Shown here piece after piece: positions 42,901-51,508 of a stretch of 64,000 nt of DNA (the stretch's first letter is position 1; each line of letters starts with the position of its first letter). The notes under the pieces are model-generated. The model did no database searches, was not told the origin of the DNA, and saw only the letters and a program-made list of their open reading frames with translations. Source of the stretch: Acidobacteriota bacterium (GTDB lineage Bacteria; Acidobacteriota; Thermoanaerobaculia; Gp7-AA8; JAHWKK01); assembly GCA_019347945.1 (NCBI GenBank), contig JAHWKK010000010.1, positions 62,001 to 126,000 on the forward strand, written 5' to 3'. The position numbers and the translations under genes were made by a program.

Positions 42901-43492
42901 CGATCGAAAAGCGGAGGCGCGACCTACAGTTCCGGCGGTCACGGGCGAGAGACAGTTCTCGCTCACGCAGCCGGCTTCAGCTCGCACGTCGCAACCGACC
43001 CAGGCAGTTCCAGGCCTTGAAAGCAGCAGGACCGAGCAGGTGCCTCTCCCGAGATCGCCTGCGGACATCACCCTGGGAGATCGCTCCGCATTTCCTCTGA
43101 AACCCGCCGCGATCGGAGTCGTCGCCCTTCTCTTCGTGATTGCGATCGGGATCGCATTGTGGCAGCTCACCTCTCAGGACGAGATCGCGACTCCGCCGCA
43201 GGATCCGGTGGTCGCGACTACGGGCCCGAACCTCGTGATCGACGCGCTACCGTGGGCGAACGTGCTGGCAGTGACCGACGCTGCCGGGAACAACTACCTC
43301 GAATCCGCGGACACGACGCCGCTTTCACTGAGCGTTCCCCCCGGGACCTATCGGATTCGAATGAGCAGCCCGGGTGGTGATGGAGAGATCACTCGCGAGA
43401 TCGAGGTCGGTGAACAGGGAGCGAGGACCGTCGTGGAAGAATTTGAGCCGCCCACTGCCGAGGAGTATTTCGAAAGTTTCGGCCGGCAGTAA
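39950..43492 (+). CDS. Transmembrane Ser/Thr kinase with zinc ribbon and about 13 helical repeats
   Basis: An 1180-residue Hanks-type kinase. A zinc ribbon (CSSCGSINLGGQQSCSMCG, residues 20-38) precedes the kinase domain (about 57-345), which has a Gly loop GVGGMGEV, HRDISADNIML (His180-Arg181-Asp182) and a DLG in place of DFG. Residues about 380-930 are roughly 13 degenerate 40-residue repeats with the pattern W-x-x-YL-x-x-(W/Y/F)P-x-G-x-HA. A disordered linker repeats QTVV three times. One membrane helix (about 1045-1065) leads to an extracytoplasmic PEGA-like domain. It converges on the TPR/FadL operon. It probably senses envelope state and phosphorylates unknown targets. Confidence 0.92.
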   Translation: MAIGGHQQPMYPASPGTNSCSSCGSINLGGQQSCSMCGSELPKWVAGLAPGSLIGEKYEVISLLGVGGMGEVYKVRHKTLEIIRCVKLMKKSLMEDESFRSRFIREARIATRLQHPNFAIVHEFDVAHDGSYYLVSEFIDGITIRQWSKRHGRFPLDLTLHLAIQVLFGLRHVHGKGLLHRDISADNIMLTLDHDERPVAKIIDLGIAKVLEGPADLTQATQVGVFVGNPKYASPEQLGMLNEDETIDERADLYCLAVVLYEMLAGVPPFTSHNPQGYAVKHLTEPAPRITDLDRSLQVPEKLEDVLLKGLAKRRDQRYQSAKEFSQALRPFLKNLEIDLDVYGEQIAADLPSHQEEVLLREVTPLPSTHRGEGGVPQARTARQRPEEEAWEEADELGTAEAYADYLRSYPAGRHVAQARSRVEELRILTRLASLEESYDVEELKRIAATHSRHSHIGRMARETLERVEQAVTEQRRAEEEAWKQAAAEGTETSWNRYIESYPGSARLDAARQNRDESRSFMLARQIDTEDMWRSYLGSWPGGAHAPEAQKRLDALVRAREEEERAWSLAEEEGTADVWTAFINSYPHSDRLQEAQERIAEAEAFEEANRHDSEKAWRAYLSRWPEGPHASRATERVEALYAERVDRRFAEAIETDTVEGFRKFAEEFPESERAAEAAELAGELEAWKQAASSGSEPALKEYLNHWPRGRHAGTAEARLGEIRDHMSWDAACSSRSPQSFELYLQEFPDGIHSATARTNLEEARAWEAVVDGIEGLRSFLESYPSGMFADAATQRLRELEHAEAEELKRIHELESAGRIDDLKERVAAEGSAAVLAAARDALARLEADFERREREAWEAAQRNTTAAAWDHYLREFSGSGREAEAREFYREAAAFEEAQSADRLQQWRAFLAQWPKGPHATEARNARAALEEKARESSPSDQTQTVVQTLPVAEPAPEDVQTVVEPHPATDGSDQVQTVVQASLDRKAEARPTVPAVTGERQFSLTQPASARTSQPTQAVPGLESSRTEQVPLPRSPADITLGDRSAFPLKPAAIGVVALLFVIAIGIALWQLTSQDEIATPPQDPVVATTGPNLVIDALPWANVLAVTDAAGNNYLESADTTPLSLSVPPGTYRIRMSSPGGDGEITREIEVGEQGARTVVEEFEPPTAEEYFESFGRQ

Positions 43493-43662
43493 TTGAGGGG
43501 CGGTGTGGGCAGGGACATGCCGTTCGATGCGACGATCACCGTTCCTGTTTGCAGCCGGGGGTGCTATCCAGATCAGAACACGTCATCAGGCGGGTTCAAA
43601 GACGTATTCTCGACATCACCGGCATAAGCGAAACAGGAGTTCCCTCGACTCGGACCACGAAA

Positions 43663-43687
43663 ACGGCCCGCCGTGACGGCGGGCCGT
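43663..43687. terminator. Bidirectional terminator-like hairpin between the kinase and OMP genes
   Basis: An 11-bp perfect stem, ACGGCCCGCCG (43663-43673) with CGGCGGGCCGT (43677-43687), and a TGA loop. It lies between two convergent genes and has A-rich sequence on its left, giving a T-tract for the leftward transcript. Confidence 0.75.
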
Positions 43688-43713
43688 GAGGCGAGCCAGG
43701 GCAGGCTCCCGGT

Positions 43714-45150
43714 TCAGAAGCGATAGATCGCCGAAAGCACCAGGCGCTCGCTCGAGAAGTCGCGGTTCTGGTTCACGATCTCGATCCGATCGAGGGTGTT
43801 TGGATCATCGTCCGGTTCATCGAAGACGACTCCCAGCACTCCTCTTTCATCTCCGCTCGTGTCGACCCACGCCACGTCGAACTGGATGCTGCCGATCGCG
43901 ATCCCCGCGCCGAGGGAGTAGCCGTCGAAGCTCGGCTGGCTTTCACCTCCCCAGAAATTCGAAATCTGCTCTTCCTCGAACCAGCCGGCACGGACCGGAA
44001 AAAAGACGTTATTTCCGAGAAAAAACACGTACTCGCCGCCGGCACGGATCGCGGTGGAGTCGAACTGCTGTTCGCCGAACGACGGAAATGGCGTCTCGAA
44101 TCCGTCATCGTCCACAAAGACGCCCTCCGACCAGTTGGACTGGGTGTAATCGGCGGAGAGAGTCAACCGATCGATCGGCCGGAACGCGACGCCGACTCCC
44201 CAGGTTTCTGGAATGTCGACCTCACCCGAGGTCGAGAACGAGTCGCTGAATTCCTCTCCGTCGAAAAGGGTGCTGAAGCTGAACGTTTCGTCGGCATCTG
44301 CCGTGAACCCGGTATGGTAGACGGCTCCCACGAAGAAGCGGTCGTTCATGTTGTACTGGACGCCGAGATCGTACATGAGTCCGTCGAAATCGAAATCCTG
44401 CTCGGAGTTTTCGACGAAAAACGCCGGCGGATTGTCGACATCCGGCTCGAAGATCGTCAATGTCGCCCGAGAGCCGAGAGAGCCGTCCACGTAGTTCACA
44501 GTCGCGCCAACATTCAGTCCCCTGACGATCGGCAGCGCGAAGCTGACCGAATATGCATCGACGCTTCCACCTCCGTCGGTCTCGAATCGGGCGGGCGAGC
44601 GACTCGTAAACAACACCTCTCCGGTCGCTACATCCGTGAACGTGATGACCTCGGTCCACTCGTTGACCAGATCCGGGAGCGAAAAGATCCGACGATAACT
44701 CAACTGCGTGACGACGTTCCGATTGAAGAGCTGTGCCGGCCACGTGGCGGAGGCAAAGTCGATACCGGAGTCGGTGCTGTCGGCGATGTCATCCAACTCA
44801 GTGAGATTGGCGGCCAGATCCTCACCAGGCGCGAAGGCGTCGGTGAACAGAAAAGCATAGTCGTAGTCGTAGATCTCCTGGCTATCGATATCAGAGTAGA
44901 CCAGGGAGACCTCCGGCCTCGTGAGGATCGCGAGACCAGCGGGATTCCAGGAAGCCGCTGTGGCGTCATCGGCGATCGCGATGAATGCTCCGCCCATTCC
45001 AAGTGCGCGTGCCCCGGAGCCGAGAATGTTGCTGATCTGCTGCTTTGCAGCTCCACTCTGCCCTGCCTGGCCATAAACCGGGGTGAAGAGTGGAAGGAAC
45101 AGCAGGATTGCTGCAGATGTGAGGAAAACCTGAACCCTCATCGTTTTCAT
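43714..45150 (-). CDS. FadL/OmpP1-like outer-membrane beta-barrel protein
   Basis: A 478-residue protein with a signal peptide (AAILLFLPLFTPVYGQ). Residues 45-75, GARALGMGGAFIAIADDATA and SWNPAGL, are the conserved N-terminal plug region of FadL/TodX/PorV-type porins. Alternating amphipathic strands follow, and the protein ends with an aromatic residue (SAIYRF), the usual BAM signal. FadL channels import hydrophobic compounds. The start at 45150 has GGAGG 6 bp upstream. It is the third gene of the operon with two TPR proteins (30-bp gap). Confidence 0.87.
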   Translation of the reverse strand: MKTMRVQVFLTSAAILLFLPLFTPVYGQAGQSGAAKQQISNILGSGARALGMGGAFIAIADDATAASWNPAGLAILTRPEVSLVYSDIDSQEIYDYDYAFLFTDAFAPGEDLAANLTELDDIADSTDSGIDFASATWPAQLFNRNVVTQLSYRRIFSLPDLVNEWTEVITFTDVATGEVLFTSRSPARFETDGGGSVDAYSVSFALPIVRGLNVGATVNYVDGSLGSRATLTIFEPDVDNPPAFFVENSEQDFDFDGLMYDLGVQYNMNDRFFVGAVYHTGFTADADETFSFSTLFDGEEFSDSFSTSGEVDIPETWGVGVAFRPIDRLTLSADYTQSNWSEGVFVDDDGFETPFPSFGEQQFDSTAIRAGGEYVFFLGNNVFFPVRAGWFEEEQISNFWGGESQPSFDGYSLGAGIAIGSIQFDVAWVDTSGDERGVLGVVFDEPDDDPNTLDRIEIVNQNRDFSSERLVLSAIYRF

Positions 45151-45180
45151 ACTTCGCCTCCGTAAAACGTTGAAACTGCG

Positions 45181-46650
45181 TTAACCGTTATCTTCGTAGA
45201 ATCGGATGAATTTGGGGGAGAACTGAGTCCTGCTCGGCGTGACATCCGGCGAGAGCGATCTTGCTTCCTTCACGTTCTGTCGCGCGAGACTCCTGAGATC
45301 CGCGTCTCTGCCACCATTGATGAGATACAGCGCGTAACGGGCGGCAGCAAGGAACATCGCCTGATGAAAACGAGCTTCCTCCGATTCGAAGGAAACATTT
45401 GCGAGGATCCCGATCACTTTTGCGTAATCACCGTTGAAATAAGCGGCTGCGCCCGATAGAAGCGGTGTGGGCACGGCCGGCACCGGAAGATCCTCGGACG
45501 GAAGCTGCTGAATGCCGGACTCGATCGAGCGAGTCAGTTGCTCGATTTGCTGCCGGATCGCGTCGATCTCCGACGCTGATGCCGAATCGCTCAACCGCCC
45601 TGCTCTGGAAATCAGTGTCTCCAATTCACCGACGGAGGCGGATAGTGCCTGGGAAAGACCGGTTTCTGGAACGAGTCGTATGGCGGATCGGCCGTTCCGG
45701 GCCGCTGCTTCGAGGCGATCCATCGCCGCCTGCCGTGCGGAGGCTGTCGCCGTCCTGGCGCGCCGTTGCTCTTCCTTTCGCGCGTCGATGATTCCCTCGA
45801 GCGCGCGAAACTCTTCGATCGCTCGGTTGGCGAGAGTCGCTGCCTCTTCCGCGTTTTCGATCGAACCGGCCCCCGTGCCTTTCTTCGCGACCTGAAGTGC
45901 TTCCTGAGAGCTGGTCAGAAGACGCTGTCCCTGCTGCTGGCGTTGCCGCAGATTGCCGTCGAAGAACCCGCTGGTATCGCTCGCGCGGCCCAGCCGGTCG
46001 GTCGCCGCTGCCAGCTCCTTTGCCTGCTCGATCACGCTGCTGGCCGTGCTGATCGCCCTGTCGACCCGGACAGGATCGACGACCGGCGGCTTTGGCTCAG
46101 GCGCGGGCGGCTTCGGCTCGGGCGCGGGCGGCTTCAGCTCGGGCGCGGGCGGCTTCAGCTCGGGCGCGGGCGGCTTCAGCTCGGGCGCGGGCGGCTCGAG
46201 GTCCGGTGGGGGAGTCGCCTGCTCGAGTTTCGAACTGCATTCGTCGGCAAAAGTCTGCATCTGGTTGTAGAGCGATCCCTGTGACTTCACGGCTCCGTTC
46301 GCGTCGGCGCGTCTCCACGCGTCGACGGCGCCCTGGCAATCACCGAGGTGATAGTTGGCGAGGCCGAGGTAATAGAAGGGGAGATATACCTCGAAGCGCA
46401 TCCCGTAGAGCTTGACCCGCTCCCCTTCACCGGGATGTTGAGACGCGGCGTCGCTCATGTGCTTCCTGACTCCCGCCCAGTCTTTGCGATCGAGAGCCTG
46501 CATTCCTCTCGAAAAGCTGTCGCGGTAATCGGCGAACAGCGGAAGAGCGAAAGACAGCAGGAACGCGAGAATGACGATCGCGCGTGCGGACGACGAGCTG
46601 ATTCCGCGCGGGAGAGCCATCTCACTCGAGATCGTGCAGTTCTCTCTCAT
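45181..46650 (-). CDS. TPR / proline-rich / coiled-coil envelope protein
   Basis: A 489-residue protein. A membrane anchor or signal lies at residues about 22-42 (AIVILAFLLSFALPLFA). A TPR-like pair follows, with YGMRFEVYLPFYYLGLANYH and GDCQGAVDAWRRAD. Residues about 150-190 are a PAPELKP/PAPEPKP repeat (five 21-bp units). A long coiled-coil region comes next, and a final helical domain (about 435-489). The ATG at 46650 overlaps the upstream gene's stop (ATGA). A proline-rich spacer and coiled coil suit a protein spanning the periplasm. Function unknown. Confidence 0.8.
   Translation of the reverse strand: MRENCTISSEMALPRGISSSSARAIVILAFLLSFALPLFADYRDSFSRGMQALDRKDWAGVRKHMSDAASQHPGEGERVKLYGMRFEVYLPFYYLGLANYHLGDCQGAVDAWRRADANGAVKSQGSLYNQMQTFADECSSKLEQATPPPDLEPPAPELKPPAPELKPPAPELKPPAPEPKPPAPEPKPPVVDPVRVDRAISTASSVIEQAKELAAATDRLGRASDTSGFFDGNLRQRQQQGQRLLTSSQEALQVAKKGTGAGSIENAEEAATLANRAIEEFRALEGIIDARKEEQRRARTATASARQAAMDRLEAAARNGRSAIRLVPETGLSQALSASVGELETLISRAGRLSDSASASEIDAIRQQIEQLTRSIESGIQQLPSEDLPVPAVPTPLLSGAAAYFNGDYAKVIGILANVSFESEEARFHQAMFLAAARYALYLINGGRDADLRSLARQNVKEARSLSPDVTPSRTQFSPKFIRFYEDNG
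46080..46195. repeat. 21-bp tandem repeats encoding PAPELKP units
   Basis: About five units of a 21-bp sequence, CGGCTTCAGCTCGGGCGCGG plus G, in tandem within a coding region. The two units nearest 46080 carry Pro for Leu. Such arrays vary in copy number by slippage. This is not a CRISPR array: there are no spacers. Confidence 0.85.
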
Positions 46651-47468
46651 TGCTCGACAGTTCTCGAGGCGAGGTCCCGCTCGAGAGCCTCCATTTCCAC
46701 CTGCAGTGGAGACGACTGAGGAAGTTCGCGCAATTTTTTCGAAAGCTCGAGTGCGTCGATCGCGCACGACCAGTTCTGAAGCGAGGCATGGAGTCGAGCG
46801 ATGTAGAAGTACGGCGTGTAGTCGGTGAACCACATGCCGTACATTCTGCTCTGCAGACGCGGATCCGGCTTCCGATCGGTCGCGTCGATCATGGCGTCGA
46901 GCGCCCGCTGCGAATCGCCGCGACGCTCCAGCTCCAGGGCCAGCTCGTAGTGGAAGTACCACGGTGTCGATTGCGACGGGGCGTCGGTCGGGACCGCACA
47001 TCGTCGAGCGATGGAGGCTCGAACGTTTGCGTACTCCTCCGCGGAAAGCACTGGACTTTTCTTCTCATAGCGGCGGTAGAGCGGCTCGACCGGAGCGGGG
47101 CCGCCGAACGAGGAGCGCAGCGCTGACATCAGTGATTCTCCCACCTCACTTCGCTCTGCCACACCCGAGCGTTCCGCGATCAGAAAATGATGGCGCCCTG
47201 CTTCAGGATCTCCGCACTGGAGATAGGCTGCTGCGAGATATGCGTGAGGCAGGTAGTCTACGTACAGCCCGGGTTTGACTCTGAGGCGGAGGCTGTCCGC
47301 AGGCTGGAGCTCGAGCGCGCGCTCCAGCTTCTCGATGGCTGCACGACCGTTTCCTTGTTCGAACAATCGCACCGCCTCGTCGTAGAGGTCGTACCATTCG
47401 GCCCCCGCGAGTGGAAGCGTGAGGAATACGAATATCGAAACCCCAAACAGCGAGTGACTCTTGAGCAA
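46647..47468 (-). CDS. Secreted TPR-like protein, first gene of the OMP operon
   Basis: A 273-residue product with a signal peptide (HSLFGVSIFVFLTLPLAGAE). It contains TPR-like pairs. Two segments, LYVDYLPHAYLAAAYLQCGD and MWFTDYTPYFYIARLHASLQ, share a YxPxxY core with YLPFYYLGLANYHLGDCQ of the next gene, so the module is duplicated within the operon. The start is TTG at 47468 after AGGAG. No enzymatic motif is seen. With the OMP and the proline-rich protein it may form an envelope complex. Confidence 0.8.
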   Translation of the reverse strand: MLKSHSLFGVSIFVFLTLPLAGAEWYDLYDEAVRLFEQGNGRAAIEKLERALELQPADSLRLRVKPGLYVDYLPHAYLAAAYLQCGDPEAGRHHFLIAERSGVAERSEVGESLMSALRSSFGGPAPVEPLYRRYEKKSPVLSAEEYANVRASIARRCAVPTDAPSQSTPWYFHYELALELERRGDSQRALDAMIDATDRKPDPRLQSRMYGMWFTDYTPYFYIARLHASLQNWSCAIDALELSKKLRELPQSSPLQVEMEALERDLASRTVEQ

Positions 47469-47579
47469 CTTACAATCTCCTAAACTGCAGGGTTGATAAC
47501 CGTCGGAGAATGGCAGGGACAGTTCAGAAAGTCAACGTTCGGATCTGGAGCTTAACTGGTGGTCCGGCTCGGCAGGGGG

Positions 47580-47624
47580 TTAGGGATCTCGATTGAAAGT
47601 ACAGTCAGGCAAAGCGAAGCGCCG
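47580..47624. repeat. Isolated right arm of the composite repeat
   Basis: TAGGGATCTCGATTGAAAGT then ACAGTCAGGCAAAGCGAAGC matches the right arms at 21011-21054 and 33390-33433. No partner arm is nearby. Confidence 0.65.
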
Positions 47625-47660
47625 AGTCTCCGAGAACGGCACGCCCTTCGTCCGCCCCGA

Positions 47661-48560
47661 TCAGATCGCCCGTCTCGTGATCGCTGCATAGAGCGCGAGT
47701 CCCATGACGATCGGAACCGCGAAGATCAGGAGCTTCGCCAGCGTCTCGATCCCGGGATTGAACGGGGTGTGAATGTGGAGGTTGAGCGCGATCACCTCGA
47801 GGTCGTTCATCATGGCGCCCCCTTTTCCGCGCCGGTAGATCTCGAGGAAATCGCGGTCGTTCGCGAGACCCCAGCCGAAGCGCAGCGTCTGATATGCCGC
47901 ATAGAAGGCGCAAAAGGCGGCGAGGGGACGCTCGAGCTCGGGATGACGAAGCCCGGCGCCCGTGACACCCATGAAGAGGAAGATCGCGGCGAACGTGATC
48001 TCGCCACCGACGCCCGCGGCACCGATCACGGTTTCCCTTCGCCACTCGGAGGTCACGGCGATCAGCCAGAATGCGAGAACGATCGAAAGGCCGATCGCGA
48101 CGTTCCGGTGAGCCCGCACCCACAGCGTCCGGATCCCCCACGCTGCGAGGCCGAATACGATGAGGGCGAGCACCGGCTGAAAGCCCACCATGTGCGTGAT
48201 GCCGCCGCCGTAGGCGAAATCGAACGCCGGGATTGCGGGAATCCCCAGAATCCAGGCGACGACCCCATGGCCGAACTCGTGAAAGAGGGTGACCAGCGCC
48301 GACATCGCCCAGCTCACGACGGGGAGGTAATTGAAGATGATCGCGACGAGAGCCGCGACGGCGAGCATCCGGTAAGGCGGCGGCTCGGCGGGATGCCTCG
48401 CGACAGCAGGGTTGACAACCCGAGCCGCGACGGGGAGTGGCGGAAGCACCGGGGGATGGCCGTCGTCGGGGCGATCGTAGAGCTTGCCGAAGACCACTCC
48501 GCAGCGATGGCATTCGGACGCGTCATCGAGCTGCTGAAATCCGCACTTCGGGCACTCCAT
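47661..48560 (-). CDS. Zinc-ribbon membrane protein with HEFGH motif (M50-like peptidase)
   Basis: A 299-residue protein. The N-terminus is a zinc ribbon (CPKCGFQQLDDASECHRCG). After a Pro-rich linker come about six membrane helices. The second helix region carries SALVTLFHEFGHGVVAWILG, an HExxH metalloprotease motif embedded in the membrane as in site-2 proteases. The usual second motif (NxxPxxPLDG) is not obvious, so it may belong to a divergent M50B-like group or be inactive. It lies 4 bp after ettA on the same strand and is likely co-transcribed with it. Confidence 0.8.
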   Translation of the reverse strand: MECPKCGFQQLDDASECHRCGVVFGKLYDRPDDGHPPVLPPLPVAARVVNPAVARHPAEPPPYRMLAVAALVAIIFNYLPVVSWAMSALVTLFHEFGHGVVAWILGIPAIPAFDFAYGGGITHMVGFQPVLALIVFGLAAWGIRTLWVRAHRNVAIGLSIVLAFWLIAVTSEWRRETVIGAAGVGGEITFAAIFLFMGVTGAGLRHPELERPLAAFCAFYAAYQTLRFGWGLANDRDFLEIYRRGKGGAMMNDLEVIALNLHIHTPFNPGIETLAKLLIFAVPIVMGLALYAAITRRAI

Positions 48561-48564
48561 CCGA

Positions 48565-50253
48565 TCAGTCCCGCGTCAGTTGGCGATACCTGATCCTGTG
48601 CGGAACGGCTGCGTCGGTTCCGAGCCTCTCCTTTCGGTCCGCCTCGTATTCGGAGTAGGAACCGTCGAACCAGACGACGCGGCTGTCGCCTTCGAAAGCG
48701 AGAATGTGGGTTGCGATCCGGTCGAGGAACCACCGATCGTGACTGATGACGACCGCGCATCCCGCGAACTTCTCGAGAGCTTCCTCGAGCGCGCGCAGTG
48801 TATGGACGTCGAGATCGTTGGTCGGCTCGTCGAGCAGGAGGACGTTGGCCTCCTGTTTCAGCATCTTCGCGAGGTGAACGCGGTTGCGCTCTCCGCCCGA
48901 AAGTGCCCCGACCTTCTTCTGCTGATCGGAGCCGGAAAAGTTGAACCGTGCGACGTAGGTTCGTGAGTTGACGTCGCGATTGCCGATCTTCATCGTGTCG
49001 TGGCCTCCGCTGATCTCTTCCCAGATCGAGCGGCCGGCATCGAGTGTGTCGCGTGACTGGTCGACGTAGCCGAGACGAACCGTCTCGCCAACCGAGAACG
49101 TCCCGGAGTCGACCGTCTCCTGCCCGGTGATGAGGCGGAAGAGCGTGGTCTTCCCCGCGCCGTTCGGACCGATCACCCCGACGATTCCCCCCGGAGGCAA
49201 AGAGAAGTCGAGGTCGGCGAAGAGAACCCGGTCCCCGAAAGCCTTGCTCACTCCATGCGCTTCGATGACGAGGTCGCCGAGACGGGGGCCGGGAGGGATG
49301 TAGATCTCCAGCTCCTTCGCCACTTTCTCGATCTCCTGATTGAGCAGCTCCTCGTAGGAGTTGATGCGCGCCTTCGATTTGGCGTGGCGACCCTTCGGCG
49401 ACATACGGATCCATTCGAGCTCGCGCTCGAGCGCCTTCTGCCGCTGCGATTCCGATTTCTCCTCGTTTGCGAGCCGCTCCCGTTTCTGTTCGAGCCAGGA
49501 GGAGTAGTTGCCTTCCCATGGGATTCCTCGGCCGCGATCGAGCTCGAGGATCCAGCCGGCGACGTTGTCGAGGAAGTATCGATCGTGGGTCACGGCGATG
49601 ACGGTCCCCTCGTAATCGTGGAGGTGATGCTCCAGCCATGCGACCGACTCGGCGTCCAGATGGTTGGTCGGTTCGTCGAGAAGGAGGATGTCCGGCTTTT
49701 TGAGCAGAAGCCTCGAGAGCGCGACGCGGCGGCGTTCGCCCCCGGACAGGACGGAGACTTTCGTATCGCCGGGGGGGCAGCGGAGCGCGTCCATAGCCAG
49801 CTCCAGGCGGGAATCGAGATCCCAGCCATCCATCGCTTCGATCCGCTCCTGCACCTCTCCCTGCCGGGCGAGAAGCGCGCTCATTTCATCATCCGACATC
49901 GGCTCGGCGAACCTGGCCGAGATCGAGTCGTACTCCTTTAGAAGCGCCGACAGCTCGGCGACACCCTCCTCGACGATCTCTCGGACTGTTTTGTCGTCGT
50001 CGAGTGCCGGTTCCTGCTCGAGATGACCGATCGAGTAGCCGGGCGAGAGAACGGTCTCCCCCTCGAACTCGGTCTCGGTTCCGGCGATGATCCGGAGGAG
50101 CGTCGATTTTCCGGAGCCGTTGGTTCCCAGCACGCCGATCTTCGCCCCGTAGAAATAGGAGAGGTAGATCGAGTCGAGAACCTTCTTCTGGTCGTAGCGC
50201 TTGGAAACGCCGACCATCGAGTAGATCACTTTTCTGTCTTCAGCATTGCTCAT
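48565..50253 (-). CDS. ettA: ABC-F translation factor EttA
   Basis: A cytoplasmic ABC-F ATPase that binds the ribosomal E site and gates elongation according to ATP level. The 562-residue protein has two ABC domains: Walker [10 protein letters not shown] with [16 protein letters not shown] and [19 protein letters not shown], then [14 protein letters not shown] with [15 protein letters not shown] and [19 protein letters not shown]. The arm and linker regions (about 90-140 and 245-315, [20 protein letters not shown]) are typical of EttA. Both catalytic Glu residues are present. Confidence 0.96.
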   Translation of the reverse strand: MSNAEDRKVIYSMVGVSKRYDQKKVLDSIYLSYFYGAKIGVLGTNGSGKSTLLRIIAGTETEFEGETVLSPGYSIGHLEQEPALDDDKTVREIVEEGVAELSALLKEYDSISARFAEPMSDDEMSALLARQGEVQERIEAMDGWDLDSRLELAMDALRCPPGDTKVSVLSGGERRRVALSRLLLKKPDILLLDEPTNHLDAESVAWLEHHLHDYEGTVIAVTHDRYFLDNVAGWILELDRGRGIPWEGNYSSWLEQKRERLANEEKSESQRQKALERELEWIRMSPKGRHAKSKARINSYEELLNQEIEKVAKELEIYIPPGPRLGDLVIEAHGVSKAFGDRVLFADLDFSLPPGGIVGVIGPNGAGKTTLFRLITGQETVDSGTFSVGETVRLGYVDQSRDTLDAGRSIWEEISGGHDTMKIGNRDVNSRTYVARFNFSGSDQQKKVGALSGGERNRVHLAKMLKQEANVLLLDEPTNDLDVHTLRALEEALEKFAGCAVVISHDRWFLDRIATHILAFEGDSRVVWFDGSYSEYEADRKERLGTDAAVPHRIRYRQLTRD

Positions 50254-50288
50254 GGCGCTACGGTAATCGGGAACACGACAAGGGTATT

Positions 50289-51428
50289 TCAGCTGCGCCT
50301 GGACTCTTCGTCATCGCCGGACGGGCGTGCCTCCGAGATCGCCGGCGTCTCGCTGACCATCACGCGATTGCGCCCGCGCCGCTTCCCTTCGTAAAGTGCC
50401 TCGTCGGCCCGGTTGACGCACGATTCGACGGGCTCGGCTCGCGAGCAGACCGCCACGCCAAAGGTGAGCGTCACACGGAGCTCCTTTCCGTCGTAGTAGA
50501 AGGGCTCGCTCTCGAAAGATTTCCGGATCCGTTCGGCGGTGAGACGGGCCTGCTCGATGTCGGTGTGCGGCAGGAGAATGAGAAACTCTTCGCCGCCCCA
50601 CCGGCTCGCCATGTCCTGCTCGCGAAGGTTGGCCGACAGGCGAGCGGCTACATTTCGGAGAACCTCGTCCCCGCAGGCGTGGCCGTGACGATCGTTGAGT
50701 CTTTTGAACCTGTCGATGTCGCCCATCAGAACGCCGAACGTGACGCCCGACCGGTCACACCGCTTCCACTCCAGGTCGAGAAGCTCTCTCATGCGCCGGC
50801 GGTTGTGCAGCATCGTGAGCATGTCGGTCGATGCAGCCAGCTCCATCGCGGTCTCTGCCTTCACGGATGCCTTCCGGAAAAAGTACGTGATGATGCCGAG
50901 CGCCGAGAAGACGATGACCACGTTCAGATAGAAGGCGATCTCGACGACGATGTCCGGCAGCGGAGTGGGGACGTTCCGCATGAGCAGGTAGAGCCCGATG
51001 TAAAGTCCGACGATACCGATCGATTGGAGCAGCATCGGCCACCGCGCGATTCGGGTGTTCATCATGGTGAAGGCGAGCATCGGCATCAGATACGTCTGGA
51101 ATCCGGCATCCCATCCGAAGCACCACGTTGCAAGAGAGGAGTGAGCGATGACCTCCACCGTGATCAGACCGATCGCGGCACCCTGGCCTCCTCGCGCGGT
51201 GAGGAGAATCCCGATGAACCAGGCGATCGCGCTGAAGATATTGAAATATCCCAGCGTCGGGATCCCCATCCAGAAAAAGAGCGGAATGAATCCGGTGTGC
51301 GCGAGAAACCCCAGCCAGCAGATCGACCTCAGAACCTCGTTGACCCTGTAGTCATCGGACTCAATCGACGGTTCATCGATTTCGGAGACTGTTTCGGTAG
51401 GCGCCTGCAAGCGCATCTGAACCCACAT
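50289..51428 (-). CDS. Membrane diguanylate cyclase (GGDEF) with intact I-site
   Basis: Makes c-di-GMP from two GTP. About six N-terminal helices (residues about 30-200) form a MASE-like sensor. The GGDEF domain (about 215-370) has the active loop [12 protein letters not shown] and the inhibitory RxxD site (REQD) five residues before it, so product inhibition is expected. [20 protein letters not shown] holds the metal and guanine contacts. The start is uncertain: ATG at 51428 or 51416; longer readings look non-coding. A c-di-GMP riboswitch lies 2.5 kb away at 53826. Confidence 0.92.
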   Translation of the reverse strand: MWVQMRLQAPTETVSEIDEPSIESDDYRVNEVLRSICWLGFLAHTGFIPLFFWMGIPTLGYFNIFSAIAWFIGILLTARGGQGAAIGLITVEVIAHSSLATWCFGWDAGFQTYLMPMLAFTMMNTRIARWPMLLQSIGIVGLYIGLYLLMRNVPTPLPDIVVEIAFYLNVVIVFSALGIITYFFRKASVKAETAMELAASTDMLTMLHNRRRMRELLDLEWKRCDRSGVTFGVLMGDIDRFKRLNDRHGHACGDEVLRNVAARLSANLREQDMASRWGGEEFLILLPHTDIEQARLTAERIRKSFESEPFYYDGKELRVTLTFGVAVCSRAEPVESCVNRADEALYEGKRRGRNRVMVSETPAISEARPSGDDEESRRS

Positions 51429-51508
51429 GCAGAGTGCCACAGCATGGCCACGCTGGCAAGTCGCCCCTCGGGAAGCAGGCTTCGCCCCGCTCGAAGTATG
51501 ATCGGCGG

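Noticed and set aside
46080-46195. CRISPR-like array
   Set aside because: Directly adjoining in-frame 21-bp units without spacers inside a gene. The heptad arrays were rejected for the same reason.
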